Assembly: GCA_030849835.1 (NCBI GenBank)
Contig: JASAOC010002019.1
Location: 1-64,000 of the forward strand
DNA: 64,000 bases
Origin: Herpetomonas samuelpessoai
Taxonomy: Eukaryota > Euglenozoa > Kinetoplastea > Trypanosomatida > Trypanosomatidae
Direction: 5' to 3'
Shown: one piece after another, positions 11,645 to 21,201 of the stretch
How positions within the stretch are numbered: position 1 is the stretch's first letter
Layout: every line of letters begins with the position of its first letter
Program-made: the position numbers and the translations under genes
The notes under the pieces: model-generated
Databases searched by the model: none
What the model saw: only the letters and a program-made list of their open reading frames with translations
What the model was told of the DNA's origin: nothing

Positions 11645-14600
11645 TCACAAGTCGTCCCTGAATTGGTCCTCAACTTCTGCAGCAACCTCTGGACCGTACG
11701 CCCAGTCGTCGTCGATGCGCGTGAAGTCATCCGCCTCGTCCCCGCAGATCCTTCCACGGGCAATCTCCTCCTGCACAATGAGCGCTCGCAGGTCGGCCGC
11801 CACATTTTTCGGTTTGCTGCGCAGGGTGCGGTTGATGATGCGGCCAAGCTTTTTCTTGGTCTTCTTCTGCAGCTTCACAATCACGCGCCGCCACGCGCGC
11901 TCCTCTGCCGAAACGCAGCGCCGCAGATAGTGTTGGTACGCAGTCATAAACTCTTCGCGAATCACCTCGTCGACGTGCTCCACATGCCACAATTTCATTC
12001 CTACAGTATCCGCGCGCCATTCAGTGATAATCTCGCGCCGACCCAGGCGATGCCCTGTGAGCAGCGCGTTGGCCTGCAGTGGTATGTGTGTCTGCCAGTA
12101 GAGGCCTTCCAGCGCTGCCTTAGTGCTGACGGCCAGCTCAACCACGTCACTCATGGCGCTCTGCAGCTTGTCCAGGTACAGCTGCACCCGAGCGCTGTAC
12201 GTCTGTCGCAGCATCGCCTCATTGCGACCTCGCCGCTGCTGCCTGCCCAGCTGGTAGTACTCCTCCGCCTCCGCCTCCGTGATCAGCACCCGCTGCGTTG
12301 CCTCGCTCACAGAAAGGCGGTTCATGCGGCGAACGAGCTGTACCCGCATCACCTGCGCGTACTCCTCAGGATTGGTGTGTTGGAGTTCCTTGATCAACCG
12401 CTTCCTCTCCTTCCAGCGGCGCACCGCGCGGCGAATGATGCGAATGGCATTTTCCCGCAATCGGTTCTTGAGCATGCGGTTGTTTTTGCCCCACGTGAAC
12501 ATTTCCTGCGTGCCCGTTGAACTCGTCTTGACGAGGATTCGGTACGCCTTTCCAAGCGACTTCTGAGCCTGCTTCAGATTGTTCAAGGTGGTCTGCAGCC
12601 ACCCGTAGAGGTTCAGCAGCGACGCGAGGAGCAGGGTGTCCTCGTGCTTGGCCTCTGCCAGGTGAATGGCAGTGACCAAGAGCACTGCGCACGCACGGTA
12701 GCTCTCACTTCCGCCTCGCCTGAACGCTTCCTCGCTCTCCTTCTTGAGGCACAGCGCGAACCTCTCGCTTTCCCCAGGACTCAATCCCCGCGCACGCCGC
12801 TCACGCAGGTCCAGGAGCATTTCCAGAGCAGCCTTGTCCCCTGTCTTCCGCGCGTGTGAAATGAAACGCTCACAGGTCGTGAAGAGCGCCTGGGACGGCT
12901 CGCCGTTCTCCATGGCTGCGACGGTGATCTTGAGAGCACCTTCGTCAAACGGCCGGTCCGACGCCTGACACGCGGCCAGCAACCACCGCGCCGTTTCAAC
13001 AATGTAACAGGAGCCGAAATAAGGGCGTAGGCGTATTTTTTCCCGGATGATGTGGAAAGCTCGCAGAAGCGGCCCAATCGCCGCCTTGCTGGCGTCTTCG
13101 CGGAGAGAGGTGCGAGCCTCATCGTAGTTGGCGAGGATGGCGTCGCGGTACAACCCCGCCTCCTCCAACTCCGTGGATGCCATTTGAAAGTACTTGTGCG
13201 TTGTGGGGCTATCCCGCCCCGCTGCGAATCGGACGCAGGCGAGAGTGAGGCAGGTGTAATGCTTCAAAATGGGGTGGTGCGAGTCGGCCGAGATGAGAGC
13301 CTTCTCGAGGAGCTCCAGCATCTCCTTTGACTTCCCCTCTAGGCAGTTCCGTGCAATGGCCCCCATGCGACTTTCGGGAGGGGACCAGTCGGTCGTGTGA
13401 GTTTGAATCACATTGTACACAAGCCCCAGCATGTTGGTGAAGTAGTACTGATCATCCAGGCCACGAACAATCTCAAGGCCCTGCACAGCACCGGCGCCCC
13501 CGCCACGCTCAGTGTCCTCTGCCCCTCCCGTGACCTTGGGGCCGTCCTCTGCAGCGTCACCGTCCTTACCTCCAGGGTGTGGTGTGAGACCCGCCTCACG
13601 AAACTGGAGGGTGACCACGTCAACGACCACACGCGTGGCCGCATTTCCCTGCACCCCTGCTCGGCCGTCAGAGAGCAGTGCAAACTGCGGCTGCCGGTCC
13701 AGCGGAATGAGTGCCTCAGCGTACAGTTCTGTGTCCGGAGAAGCAGGGTCTTCGATGATGGCTGAAAGGGTAGCAGTCGCGACCTGCTGAGGAACCTGCC
13801 GCATGGTCTTGAAGAGAGTGTTCTGCAGGTAGGCCAGCTCACTCCCGCGGGCGATGCGGGTGAAGACGATGTTGTCCACCACAAACGACGTGCTGCACGC
13901 AAGAACAGGTTGTGCCAGCGTTGGATCGCGCTGGGCAGCAATCGCGCACGCGCTGGCAGCCTCCACGAATTCCTCCTCTAGCTCCAACAGGCGCTTCCGC
14001 TGCTCCGCCCCCTCAACAGCGTCCCACCACATGTGAAAGATACGCGTTCGCTGGTACTCACCGTTGAAATTGCGGCAATCCTTTGAAAAGAGGACTGCAG
14101 CGCTGATTAGTGGTTTGGAAAAGCTCAACATGACGGGAATGTGCTGCTTCATGCGAAGTTCCTCTAACGCTTGCAGCCTCGCGGGCTCTGACAGCTTACG
14201 CTTCAGCGCGCGGATTCGGAGACGTTGCAACTCCCGGCGCACCATGAAGCCCCGACTCACGCGCTGAATTTCCTCAGCACTGGCCTCGCAGACAGCACGC
14301 ACGAGCATCTTGCTGGTGTACTCGCGCCAGCATCTTTGAATCATGAGAGCCGCCAGCTCCTTGAACTCCTCTCGCAGTTTCGCCTCAATCTCTGGCAGAC
14401 GAATGGCGACGGGGTGGTCGCGGGGTACACGAAGCGCGTACCGCGGCGGCAGCGTCTTCACCATGTGTATGAGCTGTGAGGCCTCTACAAACCTCTTGCG
14501 CCGAATCGCAAGGACCACAATATTCTCAATGACACAAAGATGCTGCGATGAAAAGATCCCGCACGCCTCCACTGTGATGTCCTCGGCGAGGCGCAGCATG

Positions 14601-17600
14601 CAGCTACTGTACACCCCGCATCGATCCGCATCCCATGAGTAGTACGCGAACGCAACCTTGTTCAGCACCTCCGCCACCACGTACGCTCGCGAGCCCCGCA
14701 AGGCTTCCGTCGTCTTAAGGCACTCCCACAGACGGGCCGCCGCCATCGCAAAGGCCTCCCGCTCCAAAAGTAGGGAGCCGAGCATCTCGCTAATGTGCGC
14801 TCCGAGCGGCGTTGCAGGAAGGGAGATGCGCTCCATTCCCCATCGCCTGTCCACCGCCACGGCGCGCTCCACGCTGCCGTCCCCGCTGGCCACCTCAAAC
14901 AAGCCAACGAAGCTTTCAAGACGTAAGTGAGCAGCACACGTTGTGCCGCTGGCATCTAAAATATCGCTGCACCGCAGGCTCTTCTCAAAGCACGCATCGG
15001 CAGTGGGGAAGTCATGCATGAGGCAGAAGACGTAGCCACGAGCAATGTGCATCTTCACCTGACCACGTAGGAATTTGGGATACAGCGGAGGCCGCCAACC
15101 ACGGCAGGCCTCTGCGTCATCGTAGGTGGGCACAACCTCCACCACCTCGACAGCCTTGTCCGCTAGCACCACCGCGTCTGTCCGCTCCGAGCAGGCCGCC
15201 GCCACAACGGCAGTGGTGGCCCACAAGTGCGCGTTAACGAACGGATGGTACTGCAAGGCCAGTCCCGCCTCTCGCACCACACGCCGCATCTCCGCCAGAC
15301 ACGCGCGGAGCTGTCCGGTGCGGCCCAAGTACTCCGCTCGCCGCAGCCGCACGAAACATGTCGTGAAGAGGCCACCCTGCGTTGCCTCTGCTGGGGGTTG
15401 CTCTGCCACCTGGTCTGCAAGGTAAAAGGAGGCAAGCAGCTCCTCGTGCTGCGCGGAGAGGAGTGCGGAGAAATTGTGTTTGCTGGGGGGAGAGCCGATG
15501 GCCCCCACGTCGCCACGTAGCATCTGCAGACCCGAGAGCTGGCACACGCGCTGAACGATGGCGGTGGTGGCGTCGCGCAGAACGGTTGCCAGCGGGGCAG
15601 CGAGGAGCATCGGGCCGTTAGGGTTCGCAGACGAAACCGAGAGCGATAGTGAGGCCTCGGGCGTTTTTGGCATCAACGGACTCTTGCCGTGATCGTCATT
15701 GGCACGACCATCCATCGCACAGTTGCTGCCACTCCCGCCATCACTCTTTGCGGTCGGAAGTGCACCGGCTGGTTTCGCGGCGTGCCGCCGCATGTTGGTT
15801 CCAAGGAGGAACATCTCGGTGATGACAGGCATGAGGCCATCAACGAAGCGCTCAGGAGAAGGGTCAATTAGTGAGGCCACCGTTCGTGTCAGGTACGCAC
15901 TCGCCGCACGAATCGTGACGGGACTGTTGTCGAGAGCCATCTGGCGAAACATGAGACGCCGCACCGCGCGCGCGAGCATCTCCGTTGCCAACAGACGCAA
16001 CAATGGCTCGTGACTCGCACTGACGTCTTCCCTAGGCGTCATGTAGAGAGACTCAGCAATGTGCCCCAGCAGGCACACGTTCAGGCCATTCGCGTGCAAC
16101 AGCTCCACCAGCCTCTCGCCCCGGCGGTGCTCCACCTCGCCGAGGGCAGGGGTCAGGAGGGGGATGGCGCCGTCAATGTCTGCCTTGTACAAGGCGGCCA
16201 CATCGGCAGGTTCCGCGGCACACTGGGGAGGGTGACGTACCACGTGCAGCCAGCGCCGAAGTGGCGTTGCGTGATGCTGCGCAGCGACCATAGGCGGTAG
16301 AAGTCCCAAAGGGTTCACCACGTAGAGTCTCTCGTCGACGCCCCCGACCACCTCCACTCCAACAAGTTTGTCTCTCGCTGCTGGCAACACACCGACACCA
16401 TCAGAGACAGTGGTGTGGCCTCTTCCCGCACTCGACGGCTGTGCGCTCGGTCCATTCGTAGAATCGGTCCCCACTGCACCAGCACCACGAGTCACACGCC
16501 TTTCCTGGCTGGGTGTTGAGGCTGGGGCGGCACCACTGCTACCCGCAGGAGGGGCACCGCTGTCCCCTCGCGGCACAGCAGATGATTGACCGCCATGCCT
16601 AAGCAGGTTCAGCGCGCCGAGCACAAAGTCCAGGGTTTGAACCGTCGGCCTGTGGGGTGCGCTATCATCCATTCCGTCGCCGCGATAAAGCACGGAACGC
16701 TCACTTACCCCAACGCTTGACCCAACGCCCCCACTGCTCGACACGGACCTCAGTGGAATGAGTGCTTGCACTGAGACGCACACGTTCAGGTGTCGGAAAG
16801 TAGCCGTCAGTGGTGCAAACAGCCAGGGTGAGCGCGTCTCAACGAAAGCCCTAAAGCACCGCTGCATGTTCAGTGCGAGCTTCGGGTCTCGCCACACGCG
16901 CAGCACCAGGTTGCCGCACCGCACACAGCCCAGGGCGGCGAGCGGGTCTGCGGATGCCGGCGCTGATGCGTTCGTTTCTGCAGCGGTACCCATGAGCCCA
17001 TTGCCCACCGTACCCCGCCCGTTGCCCTCTTCAAATAGCCGCTCTACCAATTCCTGGCTGAAGGCTTCATACTCGCGGAGAAAGGTCCGCATGCGCTCCG
17101 TATAGCCCCCGCTCCGAATTTGAATCTCCAACATGTCCGCCCATAAAGTCTGGAACTCCTCGTTCCAGTCCCGTGCGGATTGGTCAATCGTCCACTCGTA
17201 GCAACACAGAAGAAACGGCACGTGTGCGGTGAGATGCGTCTGGGGAAGCGAGGCATTCGCTGGTACCACCCGCACGCCCTCCTCACCGCTCCCTCGCCAC
17301 ACAGGCCGCCTTGTCGGAGAACTGTTCAGGGAAGGAGCAGCCGTCGACGGGAGGCGGGTGGAGGCGAGCGGATGGGTGTCCTCACGGCTCTCGTTGTGGC
17401 TGGCGGAGGGCATAAATGGGTTGGCCGCCACGGGTGTGGGTGCCTCCAGTGAGCGGGAGCCGAGGCTACGCTCCGAGACGTGGCTCGAACCGCCCAAGGT
17501 CCGTTGCGGCCAGCGCAATGGAGGCAGGCGGGTCCTCTGGCCTCTGGCCTGATCCACAGAGTTGCGGGTGGCATCTCTGGAGGATGCTGCGTGTGGGGGA

Positions 17601-17734
17601 CTCGTGCCGGTGCTGCCGGCTGTGAGAGAGCTTGCCTGTGTGCGGGCGTCACGGCGGCCTGTGGGGAGGGAATCGTCCTCTTCGCAGTGAGAAGAAGGCG
17701 CCTCCGTGGGTGATCTATCCGTCCAGGCAGGCAT
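11645..17734 (-). CDS. Giant CLU-like protein C with two CLU-like halves and IQ motifs (2029 aa)
   Basis: After a disordered Ser/Pro/Arg-rich N-terminus, the first CLU-like module begins at DWNEEFQTLW (about residue 189), passes VDERLYVVNPLGLL (about 463) and HANGLNVCLL (about 541), and is followed by helical TPR-like repeats to about 1100. Two IQ-like motifs follow near 1131 (IQRCWREYTSKML) and 1156 (IQRVSRGFMVRRE), which in other proteins bind calmodulin or EF-hand light chains. A second, more divergent module starts near 1221 (NFNGEYQRTRIFHMWW) and contains GLDDQYYFTNMLGLV near 1423, matching the first copy's VDERLYVVNPLGLL. Further helical repeats and a basic coiled C-terminus close the protein. 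The internal duplication and the IQ motifs set it apart from A and B. Linkers are Gly/Ser/Thr-rich. Its function is unknown; the CLU family suggests an RNA-, mitochondrion- or cytoskeleton-linked scaffold. The ATG at 17734 has an AG immediately before it. Confidence 0.85.
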   Translation of the reverse strand: MPAWTDRSPTEAPSSHCEEDDSLPTGRRDARTQASSLTAGSTGTSPPHAASSRDATRNSVDQARGQRTRLPPLRWPQRTLGGSSHVSERSLGSRSLEAPTPVAANPFMPSASHNESREDTHPLASTRLPSTAAPSLNSSPTRRPVWRGSGEEGVRVVPANASLPQTHLTAHVPFLLCCYEWTIDQSARDWNEEFQTLWADMLEIQIRSGGYTERMRTFLREYEAFSQELVERLFEEGNGRGTVGNGLMGTAAETNASAPASADPLAALGCVRCGNLVLRVWRDPKLALNMQRCFRAFVETRSPWLFAPLTATFRHLNVCVSVQALIPLRSVSSSGGVGSSVGVSERSVLYRGDGMDDSAPHRPTVQTLDFVLGALNLLRHGGQSSAVPRGDSGAPPAGSSGAAPASTPSQERRVTRGAGAVGTDSTNGPSAQPSSAGRGHTTVSDGVGVLPAARDKLVGVEVVGGVDERLYVVNPLGLLPPMVAAQHHATPLRRWLHVVRHPPQCAAEPADVAALYKADIDGAIPLLTPALGEVEHRRGERLVELLHANGLNVCLLGHIAESLYMTPREDVSASHEPLLRLLATEMLARAVRRLMFRQMALDNSPVTIRAASAYLTRTVASLIDPSPERFVDGLMPVITEMFLLGTNMRRHAAKPAGALPTAKSDGGSGSNCAMDGRANDDHGKSPLMPKTPEASLSLSVSSANPNGPMLLAAPLATVLRDATTAIVQRVCQLSGLQMLRGDVGAIGSPPSKHNFSALLSAQHEELLASFYLADQVAEQPPAEATQGGLFTTCFVRLRRAEYLGRTGQLRACLAEMRRVVREAGLALQYHPFVNAHLWATTAVVAAACSERTDAVVLADKAVEVVEVVPTYDDAEACRGWRPPLYPKFLRGQVKMHIARGYVFCLMHDFPTADACFEKSLRCSDILDASGTTCAAHLRLESFVGLFEVASGDGSVERAVAVDRRWGMERISLPATPLGAHISEMLGSLLLEREAFAMAAARLWECLKTTEALRGSRAYVVAEVLNKVAFAYYSWDADRCGVYSSCMLRLAEDITVEACGIFSSQHLCVIENIVVLAIRRKRFVEASQLIHMVKTLPPRYALRVPRDHPVAIRLPEIEAKLREEFKELAALMIQRCWREYTSKMLVRAVCEASAEEIQRVSRGFMVRRELQRLRIRALKRKLSEPARLQALEELRMKQHIPVMLSFSKPLISAAVLFSKDCRNFNGEYQRTRIFHMWWDAVEGAEQRKRLLELEEEFVEAASACAIAAQRDPTLAQPVLACSTSFVVDNIVFTRIARGSELAYLQNTLFKTMRQVPQQVATATLSAIIEDPASPDTELYAEALIPLDRQPQFALLSDGRAGVQGNAATRVVVDVVTLQFREAGLTPHPGGKDGDAAEDGPKVTGGAEDTERGGGAGAVQGLEIVRGLDDQYYFTNMLGLVYNVIQTHTTDWSPPESRMGAIARNCLEGKSKEMLELLEKALISADSHHPILKHYTCLTLACVRFAAGRDSPTTHKYFQMASTELEEAGLYRDAILANYDEARTSLREDASKAAIGPLLRAFHIIREKIRLRPYFGSCYIVETARWLLAACQASDRPFDEGALKITVAAMENGEPSQALFTTCERFISHARKTGDKAALEMLLDLRERRARGLSPGESERFALCLKKESEEAFRRGGSESYRACAVLLVTAIHLAEAKHEDTLLLASLLNLYGWLQTTLNNLKQAQKSLGKAYRILVKTSSTGTQEMFTWGKNNRMLKNRLRENAIRIIRRAVRRWKERKRLIKELQHTNPEEYAQVMRVQLVRRMNRLSVSEATQRVLITEAEAEEYYQLGRQQRRGRNEAMLRQTYSARVQLYLDKLQSAMSDVVELAVSTKAALEGLYWQTHIPLQANALLTGHRLGRREIITEWRADTVGMKLWHVEHVDEVIREEFMTAYQHYLRRCVSAEERAWRRVIVKLQKKTKKKLGRIINRTLRSKPKNVAADLRALIVQEEIARGRICGDEADDFTRIDDDWAYGPEVAAEVEDQFRDDL

Positions 17735-18443
17735 CTATTGTACGAGATAAATGAAGGGGGTCAAGAAAAGAAAAGGGAACTTACAATGTATCCATATATA
17801 GGGTAAAGCACAATGTCAATGCGGCGAAAGGAAGAGAGGAAAGTAGAGAGAGGTGAAAGAAGGAACAAAAATGTACTGAAATAGCGAAATCGGAAGAAAA
17901 GGGCTGCCGTTCGCGACGCTTGCTACCACGGGAACCCTGTGCGCTGAGAAATGGGAAAGAAGCAGAAATGAATTGGGAAAGGGAAACACTGCGTGTGTGA
18001 CGCCGCAGAGGAGGCAGAGCCAAGTGCCTTCGCTATCGTGGATAGTTCTACAACACTCTATGGACAAGGCAACGAGATGGTGTTTGATGTGGTAGCGTGG
18101 AAGATAACGAGCAAACCCACAGACTGCGTTGTGACTAGCTGAGTCTCATTGCTGTTGTTGCTTCAAGCAACCAAGCTGATTCCCACATCGCTCATCAGAA
18201 CATTTGACACAATTTTCCATTTTACCAAAAACAAATTCATTGCAGACATTTTTTACTTCATGAATCTCTTGGTGAGATAGCGAACACATGCACACATACA
18301 GGCACACAGAGAGAGAGAGACGCCCGCAGTTGCTCGTTGAAGACGGTAGTATACGTCAGCGTAGTGGCAGAAACACATATCGATCGCTGAGCCCTCGTCC
18401 TTTTCTGGGTTCTGGCATTGGTAGCAGTTGTCCCGCACACAGT
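17735..18443. other. Intergenic region between Prp31-like and CLU-like C genes
   Basis: No gene seen. Two pyrimidine tracts on the minus strand precede CLU-like gene C, one near 17826-17865 and one near 17763-17778. A short GA run lies near 18308-18319. Confidence 0.65.
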
Positions 18444-19193
18444 TTACAAGGCAATATTGAGTAAATCATCGTACTCGTCGTCGACCACTTCTGCGCGCCC
18501 GTGCTTCCGCAACTCGCGTTGTATCATCTTTTCCTGCTCCTTCATGAACGCAACACGTAACTCGTTGCTCTGCAAGTGTTCCTCTCTCTGCTCCTCCTCG
18601 CTGATGCCCATCTTTACGCGTGAGAACGCCTTTTCTACCACGGAAGGCACTTCCTTTTTAGCCTCTTTCTTCTTGAATTCCTTGATGCCGCCGCGCTTGC
18701 GCTTTGGGACCTCTCCACGCTTGTGCACCTCTGGCACGGGGAGCGCCTGAGTGTCTACAACGCTCACTTTCCCCTCTTGCAGGAGCCGCTGGAAAGCTGC
18801 CTTCAGCTTTTCCTTTTCAGAAGCGCCAAAGCTCCCGTCCGGGCTACCCCCTGACACATCTGTCTTCACGGCAAGAACGCACTTCTTCCCGAGTTGAGCG
18901 AGGCCTTTCCGCGCGGCCGCGAGATCTGTCGCGTTAATCTCGTCCTCTCCGAAGTACTGAATGAACACCGGTGCGTCAACGAGATAGCCGCTGTGCAGCT
19001 GGTTTGCACGCCCCGTCAGGCCAACCTTTTCTGCGCCGAGATGCCGCAAAGCCCCGTCCGACAGACGCGACAGTGCCACCAGTCCACCAGCGGCCTGAGA
19101 CAAACGCTGGGCCAGCACGCTGCCGAGCAGCTCCTCGAGATTGGGGGCCGAGAAGGTGTCGTCCACACCAGTTTCCGACGAAGAAGAAGCCAT
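18444..19193 (-). CDS. PRP31: Prp31-like U4/U6-U5 tri-snRNP protein, short form (249 aa)
   Basis: Residues 34-75 (AAGGLVALSRLSDGALRHLG, then LTGRANQLHSGYL) match the second half of the Prp31 Nop domain, where human PRPF31 has AGGLGGLAKMPACNIMLLG and a similar HTGY. Residues 110-150 match the helix before the conserved linker (KLKAAFQRLLQEG). LPVPEVHKRGEVPKRKRGGIKEF around 152-174 corresponds to the PLPAP...KKRGGRR start of the Prp31 C-terminal region. Family members bind the U4 k-turn together with the 15.5K/Snu13 protein and tie U4/U6 to U5. Usual length is near 500. Here about 230 N-terminal residues are absent, including the coiled-coil half of the Nop domain. No alternative upstream ATG in frame was seen. 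The remaining motifs are in order, so it looks like a genuinely short orthologue rather than a pseudogene. Confidence 0.75.
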   Translation of the reverse strand: MASSSSETGVDDTFSAPNLEELLGSVLAQRLSQAAGGLVALSRLSDGALRHLGAEKVGLTGRANQLHSGYLVDAPVFIQYFGEDEINATDLAAARKGLAQLGKKCVLAVKTDVSGGSPDGSFGASEKEKLKAAFQRLLQEGKVSVVDTQALPVPEVHKRGEVPKRKRGGIKEFKKKEAKKEVPSVVEKAFSRVKMGISEEEQREEHLQSNELRVAFMKEQEKMIQRELRKHGRAEVVDDEYDDLLNIAL

Positions 19194-19881
19194 GCAGTCA
19201 GCCGTGCAATAGCTAGGCGCAAAGAGACAGCTTCTGGATAGGTGTGCTACAATCTACGTAACGCCCTCTATGTGTGCAGGCACCGACGAAGCACTGTACA
19301 CCGCTTGTGCCTTTTCTAAGAAGAAAAAATGCTGTGAATCCGCGATCAAGCGGAATGTCGCAAGTGTCTCGTTCTGTTGTTTTTTTTTTCTTTATTTTGG
19401 TGTCTAAAGACCCGTGGGAAGGAGAAATGTCCGCTGAGAGTGTCACAACTTTAAAGTGCTCAGTGAAAAAGAGGGGTGAGGGAGGAAACAAATATGCATT
19501 CCGTTAGCCCATGCTCTCACCAATTCTGTCGTGGCATCGGTGATTCAAAAGGCTATCAACGAAGAAAAGAGCCGCAGACGCGATGATAACCTTGAGGCAG
19601 TGTCCCCCTCAACGATGCATTGCGACTGTTCGCGTCATCTTCTTTCGTTGTTTCTTTTCCAGATACAGCTTTTCCAACGGGTGCGTCAGGTGCTCTTGGT
19701 CTGGCATCACGTCTGGAGCACACATCTACGCCGTGTTCACACATCTTTCTGACATTCGTTAGTTTATGCATTACTGCACCCATACGCACATAGACGCACG
19801 CACGCGGCGCTCGCATTTTAATCGAAGAATTAATGGGAAGTATAGAGAAAAGGGAGTGAGCGGCACGTGGTGGTACGCATG
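19194..19881. other. Intergenic region
   Basis: Apart from the acceptor candidate at 19316-19329, I see no gene. A run of T on the plus strand near 19379-19390 lies in it. Confidence 0.65.
19316..19329 (-). promoter_or_regulatory. Trans-splice acceptor candidate for the Prp31-like gene
   Basis: On the minus strand this reads as six T then CTTCTTAG, a polypyrimidine tract ending directly in AG. It would give a 5' UTR of about 122 nt before the ATG at 19193. Confidence 0.6.
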
Positions 19882-21201
19882 TCATCCGGCGATCGCCTCT
19901 CTGAGTTGTCTTGCGAGCTCATTGCATTCTAGCGTCAGGGCTTGGTGACGAGCGCGGGCCTCTTCAAGCCGCCGGGCCTTGCTCGTAGGTTCGCGTGAGG
20001 CGCTGGGATCGACCTCTGCGTCGCCCTGTTCGACAACCGCTGTCGACCACACACTGCGCCGGCGCCGCACCGCACGAGTGCGGGCCGTCACACTCGCCCA
20101 CAGGAGCGCCCCCGTCGTGCCGAGAGCGCCTCCAAAAGGAGGCTGTTCCTCCCCCGCGGGGCCCTCTGTGCTCAGCAAAGCGCCGCGGTCCTTCATCAGG
20201 CGCCGGCCGTGGTCACATGGAAACACATCCGGCGGGTCTACTGCGCTGCTGGCCTCCAGACCCTCGTAGGAGTCGGCGAGGAACGGATGGAGGCCGGTGA
20301 ATGACCATCGGCACAGGGCAACCGGTACCTCCTTCACACGGTCCCCATCCAAGGTCCGGCGCGCAAGTAGTGCCACCAGTGAGCCGTCCTCTGGTGACAC
20401 GTGCAGGCGGTTGAGGAGATAGCCGTCAGAGGTCTCGTACGTACGGCTATCCCACCCCCGTTGCCGGCTGTTGTCCGCCCTTACGTCATCCGCTGCAGTC
20501 TCGCACCAGCTGCACAGCTGCAGCCACGGCTGAGGGCATTCCTCCACAGCACTGGTACGTGCTGAATACGGTGCCAGCGTAGCGCCATCCGAAGATGCCT
20601 TGCGGAAGGCGCTAAACAGATCCACGCGAGCGAGCTTGGCACCGGCCACAAAGCAATAGGTGTCGTCGGCAGACAGGGCGAGTGCGCGTGCTGGGAAGCC
20701 ACATCGCACTCGCCAGCGCGGCACTGCAGCAACAGTATCAAAGACAATTAGTTCGCCGTGAATCGAAAGTGTGGCCAGCGTGAGGCCGTCCCTAAAAAAA
20801 GCCGCCGATATGACAGGGAGGCTGTGCCCACTTAGCCTCCGAATCATGAGACCGTCGCCATCCATAGGACCCGTGGTGCCCACAGCAGCACGAGTAAGAA
20901 GGTCAGCAAGAGGTACCACACAGCACGCTGCATCGTAACCCACAGTAGCCACCAAATGCGATGAGCTAATGGCGATATCGTACAGCGCACCGCAGTGAAG
21001 ACGCTGGGTGAAGATTAATTGGCTCGCTGGTTTCCCTGGTGCTGAGGATGCGGAGAGCCGGAAAACCATGAGACATCCTGAGCGTGTGCCGACGAGCAGA
21101 ATCGACCCGCCGAGGGCCACGAGAGACGCCGTCACGTCCGTCTCCGCTGCGCCAACCTTCAGCCACGGGCGCACCGCTGCCTCCACATCAAACATTCCCA
21201 T
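19882..21201 (-). CDS. WD40-repeat protein, possibly Ipi3/WDR18-like (439 aa)
   Basis: The protein has weak WD40 blades over roughly residues 20-290: GSILLVGTRSGCLMVFRLS near 30, LSGHSLPVISAAFFRDGLTL near 125 and LHVSPEDGSLVALLARRTL near 265. A disordered Arg/Ser-rich stretch follows, and then a C-terminal helix with heptads (RRLEEARARHQALTLECNEL). A beta-propeller followed by a short C-terminal coiled coil is the layout of Ipi3/WDR18, a Rix1-complex subunit in 60S ribosome maturation. That is a resemblance only, and other WD40 proteins share it. The ATG at 21201 sits 8 nt downstream of an excellent pyrimidine-AG acceptor, which supports the start. A second ATG follows two codons later. Confidence 0.6.
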   Translation of the reverse strand: MGMFDVEAAVRPWLKVGAAETDVTASLVALGGSILLVGTRSGCLMVFRLSASSAPGKPASQLIFTQRLHCGALYDIAISSSHLVATVGYDAACCVVPLADLLTRAAVGTTGPMDGDGLMIRRLSGHSLPVISAAFFRDGLTLATLSIHGELIVFDTVAAVPRWRVRCGFPARALALSADDTYCFVAGAKLARVDLFSAFRKASSDGATLAPYSARTSAVEECPQPWLQLCSWCETAADDVRADNSRQRGWDSRTYETSDGYLLNRLHVSPEDGSLVALLARRTLDGDRVKEVPVALCRWSFTGLHPFLADSYEGLEASSAVDPPDVFPCDHGRRLMKDRGALLSTEGPAGEEQPPFGGALGTTGALLWASVTARTRAVRRRRSVWSTAVVEQGDAEVDPSASREPTSKARRLEEARARHQALTLECNELARQLREAIAG

